A DNA stretch of 64,000 nt from Prorocentrum cordatum. Taxonomy: Eukaryota; Sar; Dinophyceae; Prorocentrales; Prorocentraceae. The stretch covers positions 375,377-439,376 of the forward strand of contig CAUYUJ010004581.1 of NCBI GenBank assembly GCA_963575745.1. The letters are read 5' to 3'. The translations under genes were made by a program, and so were the position numbers. A model generated the notes under the pieces. That model worked only from the letters and a program-made list of their open reading frames with translations. It was not told the DNA's origin and ran no database searches. Positions 20,388 to 30,369 of this stretch are shown piece by piece (positions within the stretch are counted from its first letter, which is position 1; the number at the start of each line of letters is the position of its first letter).

Positions 20388-21475
20388 ATGAAGCTGGCCC
20401 CCGCCGCCGCCCCAACCTCACGGTGCCCCTGCGCGCCGGTGCCGCGAGGTTGGCCCCCGCCGCCGCCCTCCAACCTCACGGTACCTCGCGAAAACTGTGG
20501 CTGCGAGCGCGGCAGTGCTGACCTACCGCAGCCTGAGGCGACGAGGAGCGCCGGAACACTCGGCCACTGCGACGACGAGGAGCAGCGGCGAGGAGAACAG
20601 CCCTTGGCGCGACCAGCTGGCCAAAACTGCAGAACACAGGGGGCCGCCAGCGAGAGCTCCAGCAAAAGTGTCACGGCGCTGAAAGCCAGGTGCTGTTTCG
20701 GGGGCAAAAAAAAACGCCCCCTTATCCCCCTCTGCGACCTGAATGCGCCATCCAGGCCAGCAGAAGGCGTCAGACTGGAGAACGGAAAACCCACACTGGA
20801 GAGCGCTGTCGATTTGCGGCGTTGCGCCACCTTGGGGGTTGCCCGATCGCCCTCCCGGGCTGGAGCACCCCCCCACACGGACGGACGGACGGACGGACGG
20901 ACGGATGGACGGACAGACGCGACGACCAGACCGCAGCCCCAAAAGGAGCACCGGCGCAGAAGAAACCCGCCAGCTCCACGAGAGCGCGAGGGCGCGTGAA
21001 GGTCACCGCCCGCTCCTTGCAGAACGCCAGGCGGGGGGGGGGGCCGTGAAGCTGGCCCCCGCCGCTGCCCCAACCTCACGGTGCCTTTGCGCGCCATGGG
21101 GCACCTTGAGTAGGGGGCAAACAAACCTACCTCGCTTTTGACCACCCTCGCTTCCAAGAGATACCAAGCGATGCCAAACTACGGCCTGTACTGGTCAGGC
21201 CGCTTGACGAGGAGGCGCGTGGTATGACTTGGTTTTGCCTGGAAGCGAAAGCGGGGTAGGTAATGCACGCTCTGATTGAGGCTGGCCCCCGCCGCCGCCC
21301 GAGCCTCACGGCCCCCCCCCCCGCCGCGCCGGGGGGCACCGCGAGGCTGGCCCCCGTCGCCGCCCCAACCTCACGGCGCCCCCTGCGCGGCAGGGGGTGC
21401 CGTGAGGCTGGCCCCCGCCGCCGCCCCAGCCTCGCGGTTGTCCTGCGCGCTGGGGGGTGCCCTGAGGCTGGTAGG
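20388..21475 (+). repeat. GC-rich degenerate repeats, GAGGCTGGCCCCCGCCGCC units
   Basis: Two units near 20390-20485, one at 21045-21110 and a compact tandem set at 21270-21475 share AGGCTGGCCCCCGCCGCCGC and CCAACCTCACGG. The middle (20500-20860) is unique GC-rich DNA without a recognised gene. A GGAC run with one GGAT variant lies at about 20876-20916. Confidence 0.75.
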
Positions 21476-21600
21476 AATAAGCAGGAATAGCGATGAATAT
21501 GTAGGAATGGGTGGGAATCGCAAAGAAAAGGCAGGAGTAGCCACGACTCGCTATGAATAGGTAGGAATAGCTAGGGACAGCTAAGACTCTCTATACATTG
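21471..21600 (+). repeat. Degenerate TAGGAATAG tandem repeat
   Basis: Loose repetition of GTAGGAATAG, GCAGGAATAG and CTATGAATAG with a period of about 13-18 bp. Confidence 0.6.
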
Positions 21601-21699
21601 CCAGGGGTGGCTATGACTATTTCGGAATCCGCCGGCCTCCGCTTGCCGGGGTGAAATGGGCGCGTGAGATGCTTGGCTGCCTCCCTCCCCCTGTCCCCC

Positions 21700-21865
21700 T
21701 CCCGGGGAGGGGGAGGAGGAGGAGGGGGAGGAGGAGGGGGAGGGGGAGGAGGAGGAGGAGGAGGAGGAGGAGGAGGAGGAGGAGGAGGAGGAGGAGGAGG
21801 AGGAGGAGGAGGAGGAGGAGGAGGAGAGGAGGAGGAGGGAGAGGAGGGGGAGGAGGAGGAGGATG
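21700..21865. repeat. (GGA)n microsatellite
   Basis: About 165 bp of GGA, giving poly-Gly, poly-Arg or poly-Glu on the plus strand. Confidence 0.96.
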
Positions 21866-22650
21866 CACGGCACCTGGTCCCGGAGTCGAAATCCGATTCG
21901 AAGAAAGTAGCCCGGGGGGGGGCCCGCCGGGGGAGCCCCCAGCGGGGGGGGGGGGGGGGGGGGCGAACTCATCTCCGGGGCGTCCGGAGCTTTCTAACCC
22001 TCCCTCCCACGTCTCCGGCAAGCCCACTACGCCTTCCAAGACGGCGCAAGGCAGTACACCCGAAGGAGGCCCCAAGGGGGGCCCAAACGGCCCCGCGAGA
22101 TCACAGCATACATCCACGAGCCCTCTGTCGTCGTCCTCCTCCTCCACCTCCTGCTCCTCGCCTCCTCCTCCTCTCCTCCTCCTCCTCCTCCTCCTCCTCC
22201 TCCTCCTCCTCCCCTGTATCCCCCTTTTCCTCCTCGTCGTTTGCCTCTCCTCCCCACCATCCTTTTTCCTCCTCCTCATCAACATCATCCTTCTCGCCGT
22301 CTTTCTCTTGCTACTCCCCCGTTTCTGGGGCGCGAGCCCCCAAGCAGCGACTTTCTCAACTGGAAGCCGCCGCGACTAAGAGGGCGCGCCACCGCCAGCA
22401 CGCGAACTGGGCGAAGAACCGCCCCCCGCCAGCGGTGGGCGAGAAAAGCGGGGGCGGGGGCGCGGCGAGGGGGGGGGAGGGGAGGGGAATCAAAATCCAA
22501 GGGGGAAGGGGGAGTGAGAAGGGATGCAAGAGCGACGCAATCAGAAAAAATATCCGGCCGAAAATCCTAATCGCGCCCTTCCCCACTGCGGAACTTGGAA
22601 GGAGGGAGGGAGGCACATTTTTTTTCATCGGGGGCCCGCGCTATCAGAAC
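21866..22650. other. No gene; includes a TCC tract
   Basis: Contains poly-G at about 21943-21962 and TCC microsatellites at about 22133-22212. The remainder is GC-rich with overlapping low-complexity frames. No gene was recognised. Confidence 0.6.
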
Positions 22651-22765
22651 ACATGCACAGCAACGCAATGACATGCAACGCAATGCAACGCAAAGCAACT
22701 TAGAGCAAGGCTCGCCAATGCAACGTGGAGCAAGCAACAATTCAAGTACACGTGCCACGGGAAGC
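22650..22765 (+). repeat. Degenerate GCAATGCAAC tandem repeat
   Basis: Loose repetition of CAACGCAATG and ATGCAACGCAA. Confidence 0.65.
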
Positions 22766-22849
22766 AACCCAACGGAGCACAACGCAGACTACCGAACATG
22801 ATTCCAGGAACTCACATATCCCAAAGACGGGCCGCCCTAGAAGAAAGCC

Positions 22850-23065
22850 AAGAGCCCGAGGCGCCCGAGGCGCCCAAAGTCGCCCGAGGCGCCCGAGGCG
22901 TCCGAGTCGCCCGGGGCGCCCGGGGCGCCCAAGGAACCCCGAGGCGCTCGTGGCGCTCGAGGCGCACGACGCGCCCGAGGCGCCGGAGGCGCCGGAGGCG
23001 CCCGAGGCGCCCGAGGCGCCCGAGGTGCCCGAGGCGCACGACGACGACGACGACGACGACGGCGA
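22850..23065 (+). repeat. 9-bp GAGGCGCCC minisatellite, second locus
   Basis: About 20 units with the same consensus as 19227-19640, again ending in a GAC run (about 23038-23063) that leads into the 62-bp satellite. Confidence 0.9.
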
Positions 23066-24425
23066 GCGCTCAATCAGGCGGGCGGGAAATTAAATGCAAC
23101 AATCACTGCGTGACGCGAGCATTGGTGTTCAGTCGGGCGGGCGGGCGGGACATTAAATGCGAACTCCACTGCGCGGTGGGACAAGCTGAATCCAGTCGGG
23201 CGGGCGGGCGGCGCATGACATGCAACCTCCGCCGCGCGATGAGACGCGCTGCGCTCGGTCGGGCAGGCGGGCGGGACATTGCATGCAACAATCACGCGAC
23301 GTGGCAGGCTGCGTTCAGTCGGGCGGGCGGGCGGGGCAGAAAATGCAACCCTCGCTCTGCGATGGGGCGAGCTGCGTTCAGTCGGGCTGGCGAGCGGGGC
23401 AACGAATGCAGCCCCCCACTGCGCGATGGGACGAGCTGCATTCAATCGGGCGGACGGGCGGGACATCAAATGCAACAATGGCTGCGCGACGTGAGAAGCG
23501 GCGCTCAGTCGGGCGGGCGCGCGGGGCATTAAATGCACCCCCCACTGCGCAACGGGGCGAGCTGCGTTCAGTCGGACGGGCGGGCGGCGCGGGAAATGCA
23601 ACCTCCGCCACGCGATGAGACAAGCTGCGTTCAGTCGGGCGGGCGGGCGGGACATTTCATGCAACGATCACTGCGCGACGCGACAAGCTGCGCTGTCGGG
23701 CGGGTCGGCGGGGCACCACATGCAACCCTCGCCCTGCGACGAGGCAAGCTGTGTTCAGTCGGGCGGGCGAGCGGGGCATCATGTGCAAGCCCCACTGCGC
23801 GATGGGACAAAGCGCGTTCAGTCGGGCGGACGGGCGGGGCATCAATGCAACAATCACTGCGCGACGGGAGAAGCCGTGCTCAGTCGGGTAGACCGGCGGG
23901 GCATCAATTACAACCCCCGCTGCGCGCTGGGGCAGGCCGCGCTCAGTCGGGCGGGCGGGCGGGACACTAAATGCACCCCCCACTGCGCAACGTGAAGAGC
24001 GGTGTTCAGTCGGGCGGGCCGACGAGCATTAAATGTGGCCCTCACTCTGCGATGGGACAAGCCGCGGTGTTCAGTCGGGCGGGCGGGCGGGACATTGAAT
24101 GCAACAATCACCGCGCGATGTGACAAGCTGTGCTCAGTCGGGCGGGCGGGCGGGACATTAAATGCACCCCCCACTGTGAGATGCGACAACCAGCGTTTTG
24201 TCGGGCGGGCGGGCGGGGCATCAAATGCAAGCCTCACGCTGCGATGGGACAAGCTGTGTTTGGGCGGGCGGGCCGCTGGGACATCGAATGCAACCCTCAC
24301 TCTGCGATGGGATGAGCTGCGGTGTTCGGTCGGGCGAGCGGGCGAGACATGGAATGCAAACCCCACTCTGCGACGGGGCGAGCTGCGTTCACTCGGGCGG
24401 GCGGGCTATGGGGCGAGCTGCGTTC
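23066..24425 (+). repeat. Satellite array, about 22 units of 62 bp
   Basis: Each unit has GTTCAGTCGGGCGGGCGGGC, then GGGACATTAAATGCAAC, then about 18 bases around CACTGCGCGACG and a GACAAGC-like end. I count about 22 copies of the GTCGGGCGG core, with period mostly 61-64 bp and patchy substitutions. Because the period is close to 63, frames stay open for many units on both strands. The changes between units include indels and do not preserve one frame, so I read this as satellite DNA and not a repeat protein. The last unit breaks into unrelated sequence near 24425. Confidence 0.93.
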
Positions 24426-24679
24426 GCCCGAGGCGGCTCAAGATGCGCCCAAGGTTCCCAGAACATCACGGACCTCGCAGACAGAGTGCCCAGAGGGGCA
24501 CAGAGCCGACTAGGCACGGCGCCCACGAGCACCCGAGAGGACGCCCGGGAGATCCCAGGGAGCGCGCCAAAGAAAGGTCCTGAGAGCGACGCTGTCAGAC
24601 CCCAGGCTGGCCACGAGATCTTCGACAAGCGTTCGCGTCATCCTCGCACTCCCACTCCTGCTCCTTTCCCCGCCCCCCT

Positions 24680-24733
24680 CCGCCTCATCGTCATCATCAT
24701 CAACATCCCCGATGCCGCAACCGTGCCCACCAC

Positions 24734-24765
<32 letters not shown>

Positions 24766-25085
24766 GCAGCAGCAACATCATCATCACCACCGCAATCATT
24801 ATCATCATCGTCATCATCGTCGTCATCAGCATCATCCGTCATCGTCATCATCGCCGTCGTAATCATCATCCTCTCGTCCTCCTGTCTCCCCATTTCTTTC
24901 ACAATTCTCACACCATCACTTTTCCCCGTCGCTTTCTCATCCTCCCCCTCCCTCTCCTCCTACTCCTCCTCTGTGTCGTCGTCGTCGTCGTCCTCCTCCT
25001 CCTCCTTCGCCTCTCCCTCCTCCTCTACCGCCCCCCGCGTCCTCCTCCTCCTCCTCCTCCTCCTCCTCCTCCTCCTCCTCACCAT
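24680..25085. repeat. ATC/ATT and TCC microsatellite region
   Basis: ATC-type repeats (about 24683-24870) followed by C/T-rich DNA and TCC runs (about 24950-25080). Confidence 0.93.
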
Positions 25086-25099
25086 CCCAACCCTCGCAC

Positions 25100-25733
25100 T
25101 CTATAGCGCCGCTCGCTCTGCCGGCCCACGCTGTGGCATCCTTGCCACTTGCTCGCGTGCTCGCTGGGGCAGTTAGGGGGCTTCCTTGCTCCGCTGGGAG
25201 GTCTCTCAGGGGCGTCTTGGGAGCGTTCTGGGGGCCTCTTGGGACTTTCTTGTGGGCTTTTAAGAGCCGCCTTGGGGTGAAGTCGAAATGTTGCGTCGAG
25301 CTCTCTCTCTGAACCCCGATGGGGGCATTCTGGGCGCGATCTTGGATCGTCTTGGAAGCCTCTCTGGCCGTCGTGGAATTATATGGGGCTGCAAGTTTAA
25401 CTACGGGCTCGTTGGATAACGTGCTGGGGTGCTGCTGCTGCCCCGCACCATGCACTTGACTCTGCACGCCCAGCTCGCCGATACTCCGCAGCTGGGGCAC
25501 CCCAGTGTCGGTTTCGCCCTGCGAGCAGGGAGCCTGGCGGCGCCATCGCGGCGAGTCTGGGGATACACGCGTCCAGGCTCTAGCAACAGATTTGCGGCTT
25601 CTCGCTAGACAACCAGAAACAGATGTGCTCTGGCAGGAGCTCACAGTGTGACTGCTCCAGCAGGAGCTCACAAAACCTCTAGGAACGATCCGCGGACTAG
25701 CGGTCTCCAAGTTGCCGCTGGGCGACGTAGAGT
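25100..25733 (-). pseudogene. Retroposed sequence behind a relic spliced leader
   Basis: Read on the minus strand from 25733 downward, this follows directly on a relic spliced leader. Its first 60 bases share AGACCGCTAGTCCGCGG with the equivalent position after the leader at 59786 (ATACCGCTAGTCCGCGG). It is therefore probably the 5' part of the same LINE family or of a related transcript. One minus frame is open through it but runs into microsatellite Glu runs. No domain is recognised further in. Confidence 0.5.
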
Positions 25734-25755
25734 CTTGAGCCAAAATGGAGACGGA
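25734..25755 (-). other. Relic dinoflagellate spliced leader
   Basis: The plus strand reads CTTGAGCCAAAATGG then AGACGGA. Reversed, this is the 22-nt dinoflagellate spliced leader (ending CCATTTTGGCTCAAG) with two adjacent substitutions in the GTAGCC part. In the genome such a sequence is expected where a trans-spliced mRNA was reverse transcribed and inserted. Confidence 0.8.
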
Positions 25756-25762
25756 GAGAGAC

Positions 25763-25793
<31 letters not shown>

Positions 25794-26140
25794 CGAGGTA
25801 AACGTGGACGAAGAGGGACGCAAGTGGCGAGGGGGAGGCAGGAAGGACGGTAATCAAGGAGGAGTGAGCGAAGAGGAGCAACAAGAGGGATGAGGGGGAG
25901 GGGGAGGAGACGGATGGAGGAGGGAGCAGAAGGGAGAAGGGGGGGGGAGGGGAGCCGAGGAATGGGAAGGAGGGGGCGAAGAAGGATAAGGAACAGCGAG
26001 GGGCAGATAGGAAGAGGGGGCTGCAAGGAGCAGGTGTGAAGGAGGATACCAAAAGATAACGAGGTGGAACATATTATGGTGGTGGTGGTGATGATGGTGA
26101 TGATGGTGATCATGCTGATGCTGATGATGATGGTGATTTT
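25756..26140. repeat. Purine-rich tract and GGT/GAT repeats
   Basis: GAGA repeats at about 25756-25795, imperfect GGA-rich DNA to about 26010, and GGT/GAT trinucleotides at about 26073-26135. No gene. Confidence 0.85.
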
Positions 26141-26289
26141 TACTAAAAAGGACAATGGTAAAAAAGAAACTGAGTGGGACGGATGGCACAGGGAATAGGC
26201 GGGAGCATGTCTGACGCAGAGCAGAGTGCAGTGTGAAGGGATTGGTGGGCGGGTTGGGGTGACCGACGTGGCGCGCGCACCGTGCTTGC

Positions 26290-26530
26290 CCTCCACCTCC
26301 TCGTCCTCCTCCTCCTCTTGCCTTCTCCTCCTCGTACTCCTCTTTCCTCCTCCGCCTCCTCGACCGTCGATCCTTGATCCTCGATCCTCCTCCTCGACCA
26401 TCGACCCATCTCCTCGACCATCGGCCCTCCCCCTCCTGCTTTTCCTCCTCCTCCTCGGTCCTTCTCCTCGATCTTCGATCCTCCTCCTCGGTCCGCGATC
26501 CTTCTCCTCCTCCTCGAGCCCTCTCCTCGA
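26290..26530. repeat. TCC/TCGA-rich tract
   Basis: TCC repeats mixed with a recurring CCTCGATCCTCGATC-type phrase (CTCCTCGACCATCGACC and variants), about 240 bp. Confidence 0.8.
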
Positions 26531-26747
26531 TCCTCGACCCCCGCCCTCCCTTCTCTCTCCTCCCCATTTCTTACCCCCACCCCCACTCCGTCTCTCCCTG
26601 TTCGGGGATCTTCTGATCCGGGTCATTCTAAACCCGAGTCAGTCAGGCCTTGCAGGATCCTGCAGGACTCTGCACCCAAACACAGATCGATGCGACCCTG
26701 GCCCTGGAGGATCCTGCAAGACCCGGCGCTCTGGCTGACCCCGTTTG

Positions 26748-26960
26748 TTTGGACGCCCGAAATGGGTACGGAAAGAATGGGCACTATGCCCAACAACAAG
26801 TGTTGCCCCAAGCCAACAGCGGCCGATGTTGGGCAGGCGGCCTCCTGTCTCGAATGGACACAGGCCGCGGCGGCGTGGACAGCGAGCCCTGTTCAAAATG
26901 AACAAGATCCGCTGTTGGGCATTGTACCCATTCTTTCAGTACTCATTTCGTGCGTGCAGA
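26748..26960. mobile_element. Family H 213-bp MITE, copy 2
   Basis: Starts TTTGGACGCCCGAAATGGGT and ends ACTCATTTCGTGCGTGCAGA, a diverged right end. CGTTTG flanks both sides (26742-26747 and 26961-26966), a 6-base match where the other two copies show 5 bases. Same length as copies 9539 and 35905. Confidence 0.88.
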
Positions 26961-27110
26961 CGTTTGCACTGGCCCCCGTCTCTTGACCCCCGGTCTCCGG
27001 CGGAGGCCCGCAACCCAGCCGCCTCCATGAACGCCCGCGCGTTGCCGGCAGCCTCCAGGACGGAGGCGGGGCCGTTGGCACCCAGGCGCCCAAGGCCTGC
27101 TCTCGGCGGC

Positions 27111-27235
<125 letters not shown>

Positions 27236-27292
27236 CCCCCTCCTCCACTTTTAACGTTAGGCGAGAATCAGGAGCAGAGCCTGTAGCGTTCC

Positions 27293-27500
27293 ACTCCTCC
27301 TCCTCCTCCTCCTCCTCCTCCTCCTCCTCGTCCTCCTCCTCCTCCTCCTCTTCCTCCTCCCCTACCTCTTCCTCCTCCTCCTCCTCCTCCTCCTCCTCCA
27401 CCCCCCTTCTCCTCCTCCTCCTCCTCCTCCTCCTCCTCCTCCTCTTCTTCCTCCTCCTCCCCCCCTTCTCCTCCTCCTTCTCCTCCTCCTCCTCCTGTCA
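27293..27500. repeat. (TCC)n microsatellite tract
   Basis: About 205 bp, TCC with few interruptions. Confidence 0.96.
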
Positions 27501-27661
27501 TACCCGTGGGGGTTGCGAGGCCGAGGGGCGGGGGTGGACTGGGTCCGGCGCAAGAACCAGCGCGAAGCCTGCAAGGCGGCGCGCCCATCTTGCACGTCTC
27601 CGCGGTGGCTCCCTGTCGCCTGCTGCCCTGAGCGGTGCACAAACAAGGGCATACGATCAGG

Positions 27662-27802
27662 TCGGGCATGTCCCCATGAGGCGGATTCTAGAACAAACTT
27701 CAAAAACAGTAAAAAATCAAACATAGCAAAAATCAAACAACTCGTCCCCAGACTATGTTTGGACAATTCTTGGATATTCCTCCTGTAGAGGGACACGCTC
27801 GG
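27662..27802. mobile_element. Family C element, copy 3
   Basis: Left end TCGGGCATGTCCCCATGAGG, right end CCTCCTGTAGAGGGACACGC. The interior contains AACTTCAAAAACAGTA, TCAAACATAGC and CTCGTCCCCAGACTATG, shared with the copies at 3483 and 9314. Confidence 0.6.
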
Positions 27803-27949
27803 CATAAACATAAAAGGGTCAGTCAAACTGGCGTGCCCCTGGCGAACCACCACCTGGCCGCGGCTGGCGAGGGGCAGCGCTCCCCAGCAGCACTCTCTCG
27901 GGGTGCCCAGGTGCTGTGGCTGCCACATCGAGGTGCTCATTCCTCTTCC

Positions 27950-28195
27950 TCCTCCCTCCTCCTCCTCCTCCTCCTCCTCCTCCTCCTCCTCCTCCTCCTC
28001 CTCCTCCTCCTCTTCCCTCCTCCTCCTCCTCCTCCTCTTCCTCGTCGTCGTCCTCCTCCTCCTCCTCCTCCTCCCTCCTGCTCCTCCTCCTCCTCCTCCT
28101 CCTCCTCCCTCGTCTCCTCCTCCTCCTCCTTCTCCTCCTCTTCCTCGTCGTCGTCCTCCTCCTCCTCCTTCTCCTCCTTGTCCTCCTCCTCCCTG
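27950..28195. repeat. (TCC)n microsatellite tract
   Basis: About 245 bp of TCC with two TCGTCGTCG interruptions. Confidence 0.96.
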
Positions 28196-28432
28196 ATCAT
28201 GAGCCCTGGCATCCTTTCGCTGCGGAAACACTCACGCCGGAGGGCTCGTGTACATTTGCGGCCTCGGGGGGGGCGGCCTCTCAACGATTCAGGACGATCA
28301 ATTTTCGGCATCGGGGGGGGCCCTCTCCAGGCCCAGGCCCAGGGCGACGGGCCAGTCCGGAATGGTCCAGACTTTTGGGGAGACACGTGGGCAACAAAAT
28401 CACAACGGAAGATGTCTGGGAGGCTCTCAAAA

Positions 28433-28626
28433 TCGGCGGCGAGCGAGGGGGGGAAGTGAGAAGGAGAAGACCTTCTCAGAAGGCGGCGGGACTTCTCAGA
28501 AGCCCGCGCGCCTTCTAGGAAGTTTTCTGTGTCTTCGGCTTAGAAAACTTCTGAGGAGGTCCGGGGACTTCCGAGCCTTCTGAGAAGGCCCGCCCCTTCT
28601 CAGTTCCCTCCCTCGTTCGCCGCCGG
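28433..28626. mobile_element. Family I element, copy 2, 5-bp TSD CAAAA
   Basis: Starts TCGGCGGCGAGCGAGGGGGG and ends with the diverged reverse complement (CCTCGTTCGCCGCCGG). CAAAA is duplicated exactly at 28428-28432 and 28627-28631. The interior is full of CTTCTCAGAAG palindromes, as in 10020-10223. Confidence 0.78.
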
Positions 28627-28789
28627 CAAAAGACAGGAGCCGGGAACACCAACGACCGCCTCGACGCCGAACGAGCGCCTCGAGTGATCCTCAGAGTCTG
28701 GCTGCGAATGCGAACAAAAATAGATCCCCCTGGCGGCACCCCCTTTGGGTGCCCAACTACTGTGCCTGCTACACGCAATGACCATGGAC

Positions 28790-29090
28790 GGAACTCATGT
28801 TAGGAACAAGCACAAGTGGATCTGGGTATGACTGGCAGAAAGTGATCACCATATGACTAAGATGAATAAGAAGAGTGATTTGAGTGCGTGAGTCCGCGTG
28901 ATAGCATGAGTGTGACTGAGTCTGAGGGGGGTGAGTCTGATCATGAGTGTGACTATAAGTGAATATGGGTATGAGTGCGTCTGAGAATGGATGAGTCTGA
29001 ATGTGAGTGATCAGAAAGGTGAGTGACTGGGTGTGGGTACGTCTGGGTATGACTGAACTGAATACGATTGGACCTGGGGAGGCGGGTGAG
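28790..29090 (+). repeat. Degenerate TGAGTGTGA tandem repeat
   Basis: Loose 8-10-bp repetition of GAGTGTGACT, GAGTCTGA and GGGTATGA over 300 bp. No gene. Confidence 0.65.
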
Positions 29091-29486
29091 TGAGGAGGCG
29101 GAGGCGTCAGAGCGTCACACTGGCAACAATGACTCCGTCTCAGGAAATGGAGAACAAATGTGCACCAGGTAGACGAATCAACAGTAGTAACACTTCAGAC
29201 ACTAAGAAAATCCAATGCGCACCTCGGAACCCGACTTAGGCTACGCACTCATGGACAACGTACGACCACTCGGCCCCCGCAATCTGGCTCATATGTGCCT
29301 CGATTTCCCCCTTTCTCCTGCCCCCGGCATCCCCCTCCCTCATCCCAACTTGGCCCGCATCCCTGATGGTACCTTTCCTAGTTATGCTGGTCCCATCAAG
29401 ACGGCCCCGATGACCAGCTGGGAGCGCGAGGCTGCGGTGGTTACAGCACAAACATCCGACGACTGGTTGAGGCCTCACCCTTCTCT

Positions 29487-29678
29487 AGACGAACACAGAA
29501 CGCCACAGACATAAACTTTTGGCGCTCCGAGCGGATCTCTTGGATCTGCGCTGGACCCCCCTCCCTGGCGCGCGGAGCGCGCCAGGGGCGGCGCCGGAGG
29601 CGCCGCTGGAGGGGCCCAGCGCGGACCCAAGAATCCGCGCGGAGCGCCTCCAGTTTATGTTTATGGCGTCTTTCGTCT
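29487..29678. mobile_element. Family F foldback element, copy 3
   Basis: Starts AGACGAACACAGAACGCC and ends GGCGTCTTTCGTCT. Inside the arms are ATAAACTTTTGGCGCTCC and GGAGCGCCTCCAGTTTAT, then CTTGGATCTGCGCTGG and CCAGCGCGGACCCAAG, around a GGCGGCGCC centre. ACCCTTCTC and ACCCTCCCTC lie just outside the ends and may be remains of a longer target duplication. Confidence 0.75.
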
Positions 29679-29905
29679 TCGACCCTCCCTCACTCTGTGT
29701 TTCCCCCGCACGCTGTGCTACGCACATGCTCCAAATGCTCCCCCCCCTCCCTGCCCTTCCCGCCACTGCTGCCTTCGTCGCTCCGGAGCCACCCGCGGAA
29801 CTCCTCGAACGAGCACTCGGGCGGCGGCGGGCACTCCGCCAGCAGCTCCAGCACGACGAAGAGCAACAACATCGGCTCGTCCTGCCATGGGGGCAAATAC
29901 ATTGC

Positions 29906-30133
29906 GCAGGGACCGACAGTCCCAGCATTCCTATGGGCCTACCAAGAAGTGTTCTTAGAACCCAGACATGTTCTAAGAACAAAAACGATGTTCTTATAAC
30001 GACGTAAACCCAACGTGTTGAAACAGAAGGATCCCGGGCAGAACTGCCCTGAGAACATCTCGCGCAGAACACAAAAGGTAATCATACTACTATTTGGTGG
30101 GCCTATCGGCGAGCCAAGACGCTTCGCCACTGC
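29906..30133. mobile_element. Family G element, copy 2
   Basis: Matches 7143-7368 over most of its length, with ends GCAGGGACCGACAGTCCC and GCCAAGACGCTTCGCCACTG. Palindromes around GTTCTTAGAAC lie in the left half. It ends four bases before the family J element at 30137. Confidence 0.62.
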
Positions 30134-30136
30134 TTG

Positions 30137-30366
30137 TTGGACGCCCGAGTTATCCGGGGTAACTCGGGTCCGGGATAACTCGGGTTTGGGTTCCCGAAAA
30201 ACGAACCCGAGTTATCCCTGACCCGAGTTACCCCTGATGATTCGGGGCTCTGGACGCCCGAGTTATCCGGGGTAACTCGGGTCCGGGGTAACTCGGGTTC
30301 GGAATCCCGAAAAAGGAACCCGAGTTATCCCTGACCCGAGTTACCCCTGATGATTCGGGGCTCTGA
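30137..30366. mobile_element. Family J dimeric element, copy 1
   Basis: Two tandem units with a 113-bp period. Each begins TGGACGCCCGAGTTATCC and ends TGATGATTCGGGGCTC, with internal foldbacks of GAGTTATCC/GGATAACTC type. The outer end TTGGACGCCCGA resembles the start of family H. CTTG flanks both ends (30133-30136 and 30367-30370), a partial target duplication. The dimer recurs at 44356. Confidence 0.78.
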
Positions 30367-30369
30367 CTT

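Noticed and set aside
23066-24425. Regular repeats of about 62 bp suggestive of a CRISPR array
   Set aside because: The whole unit repeats with gradual divergence, there are no unique spacers, no cas genes are near, and the DNA is eukaryotic.
24937-26052. 371-codon minus-strand frame
   Set aside because: It joins microsatellite-derived Leu/Ser and Glu runs to the retroposed segment behind a relic leader; no single protein is supported.
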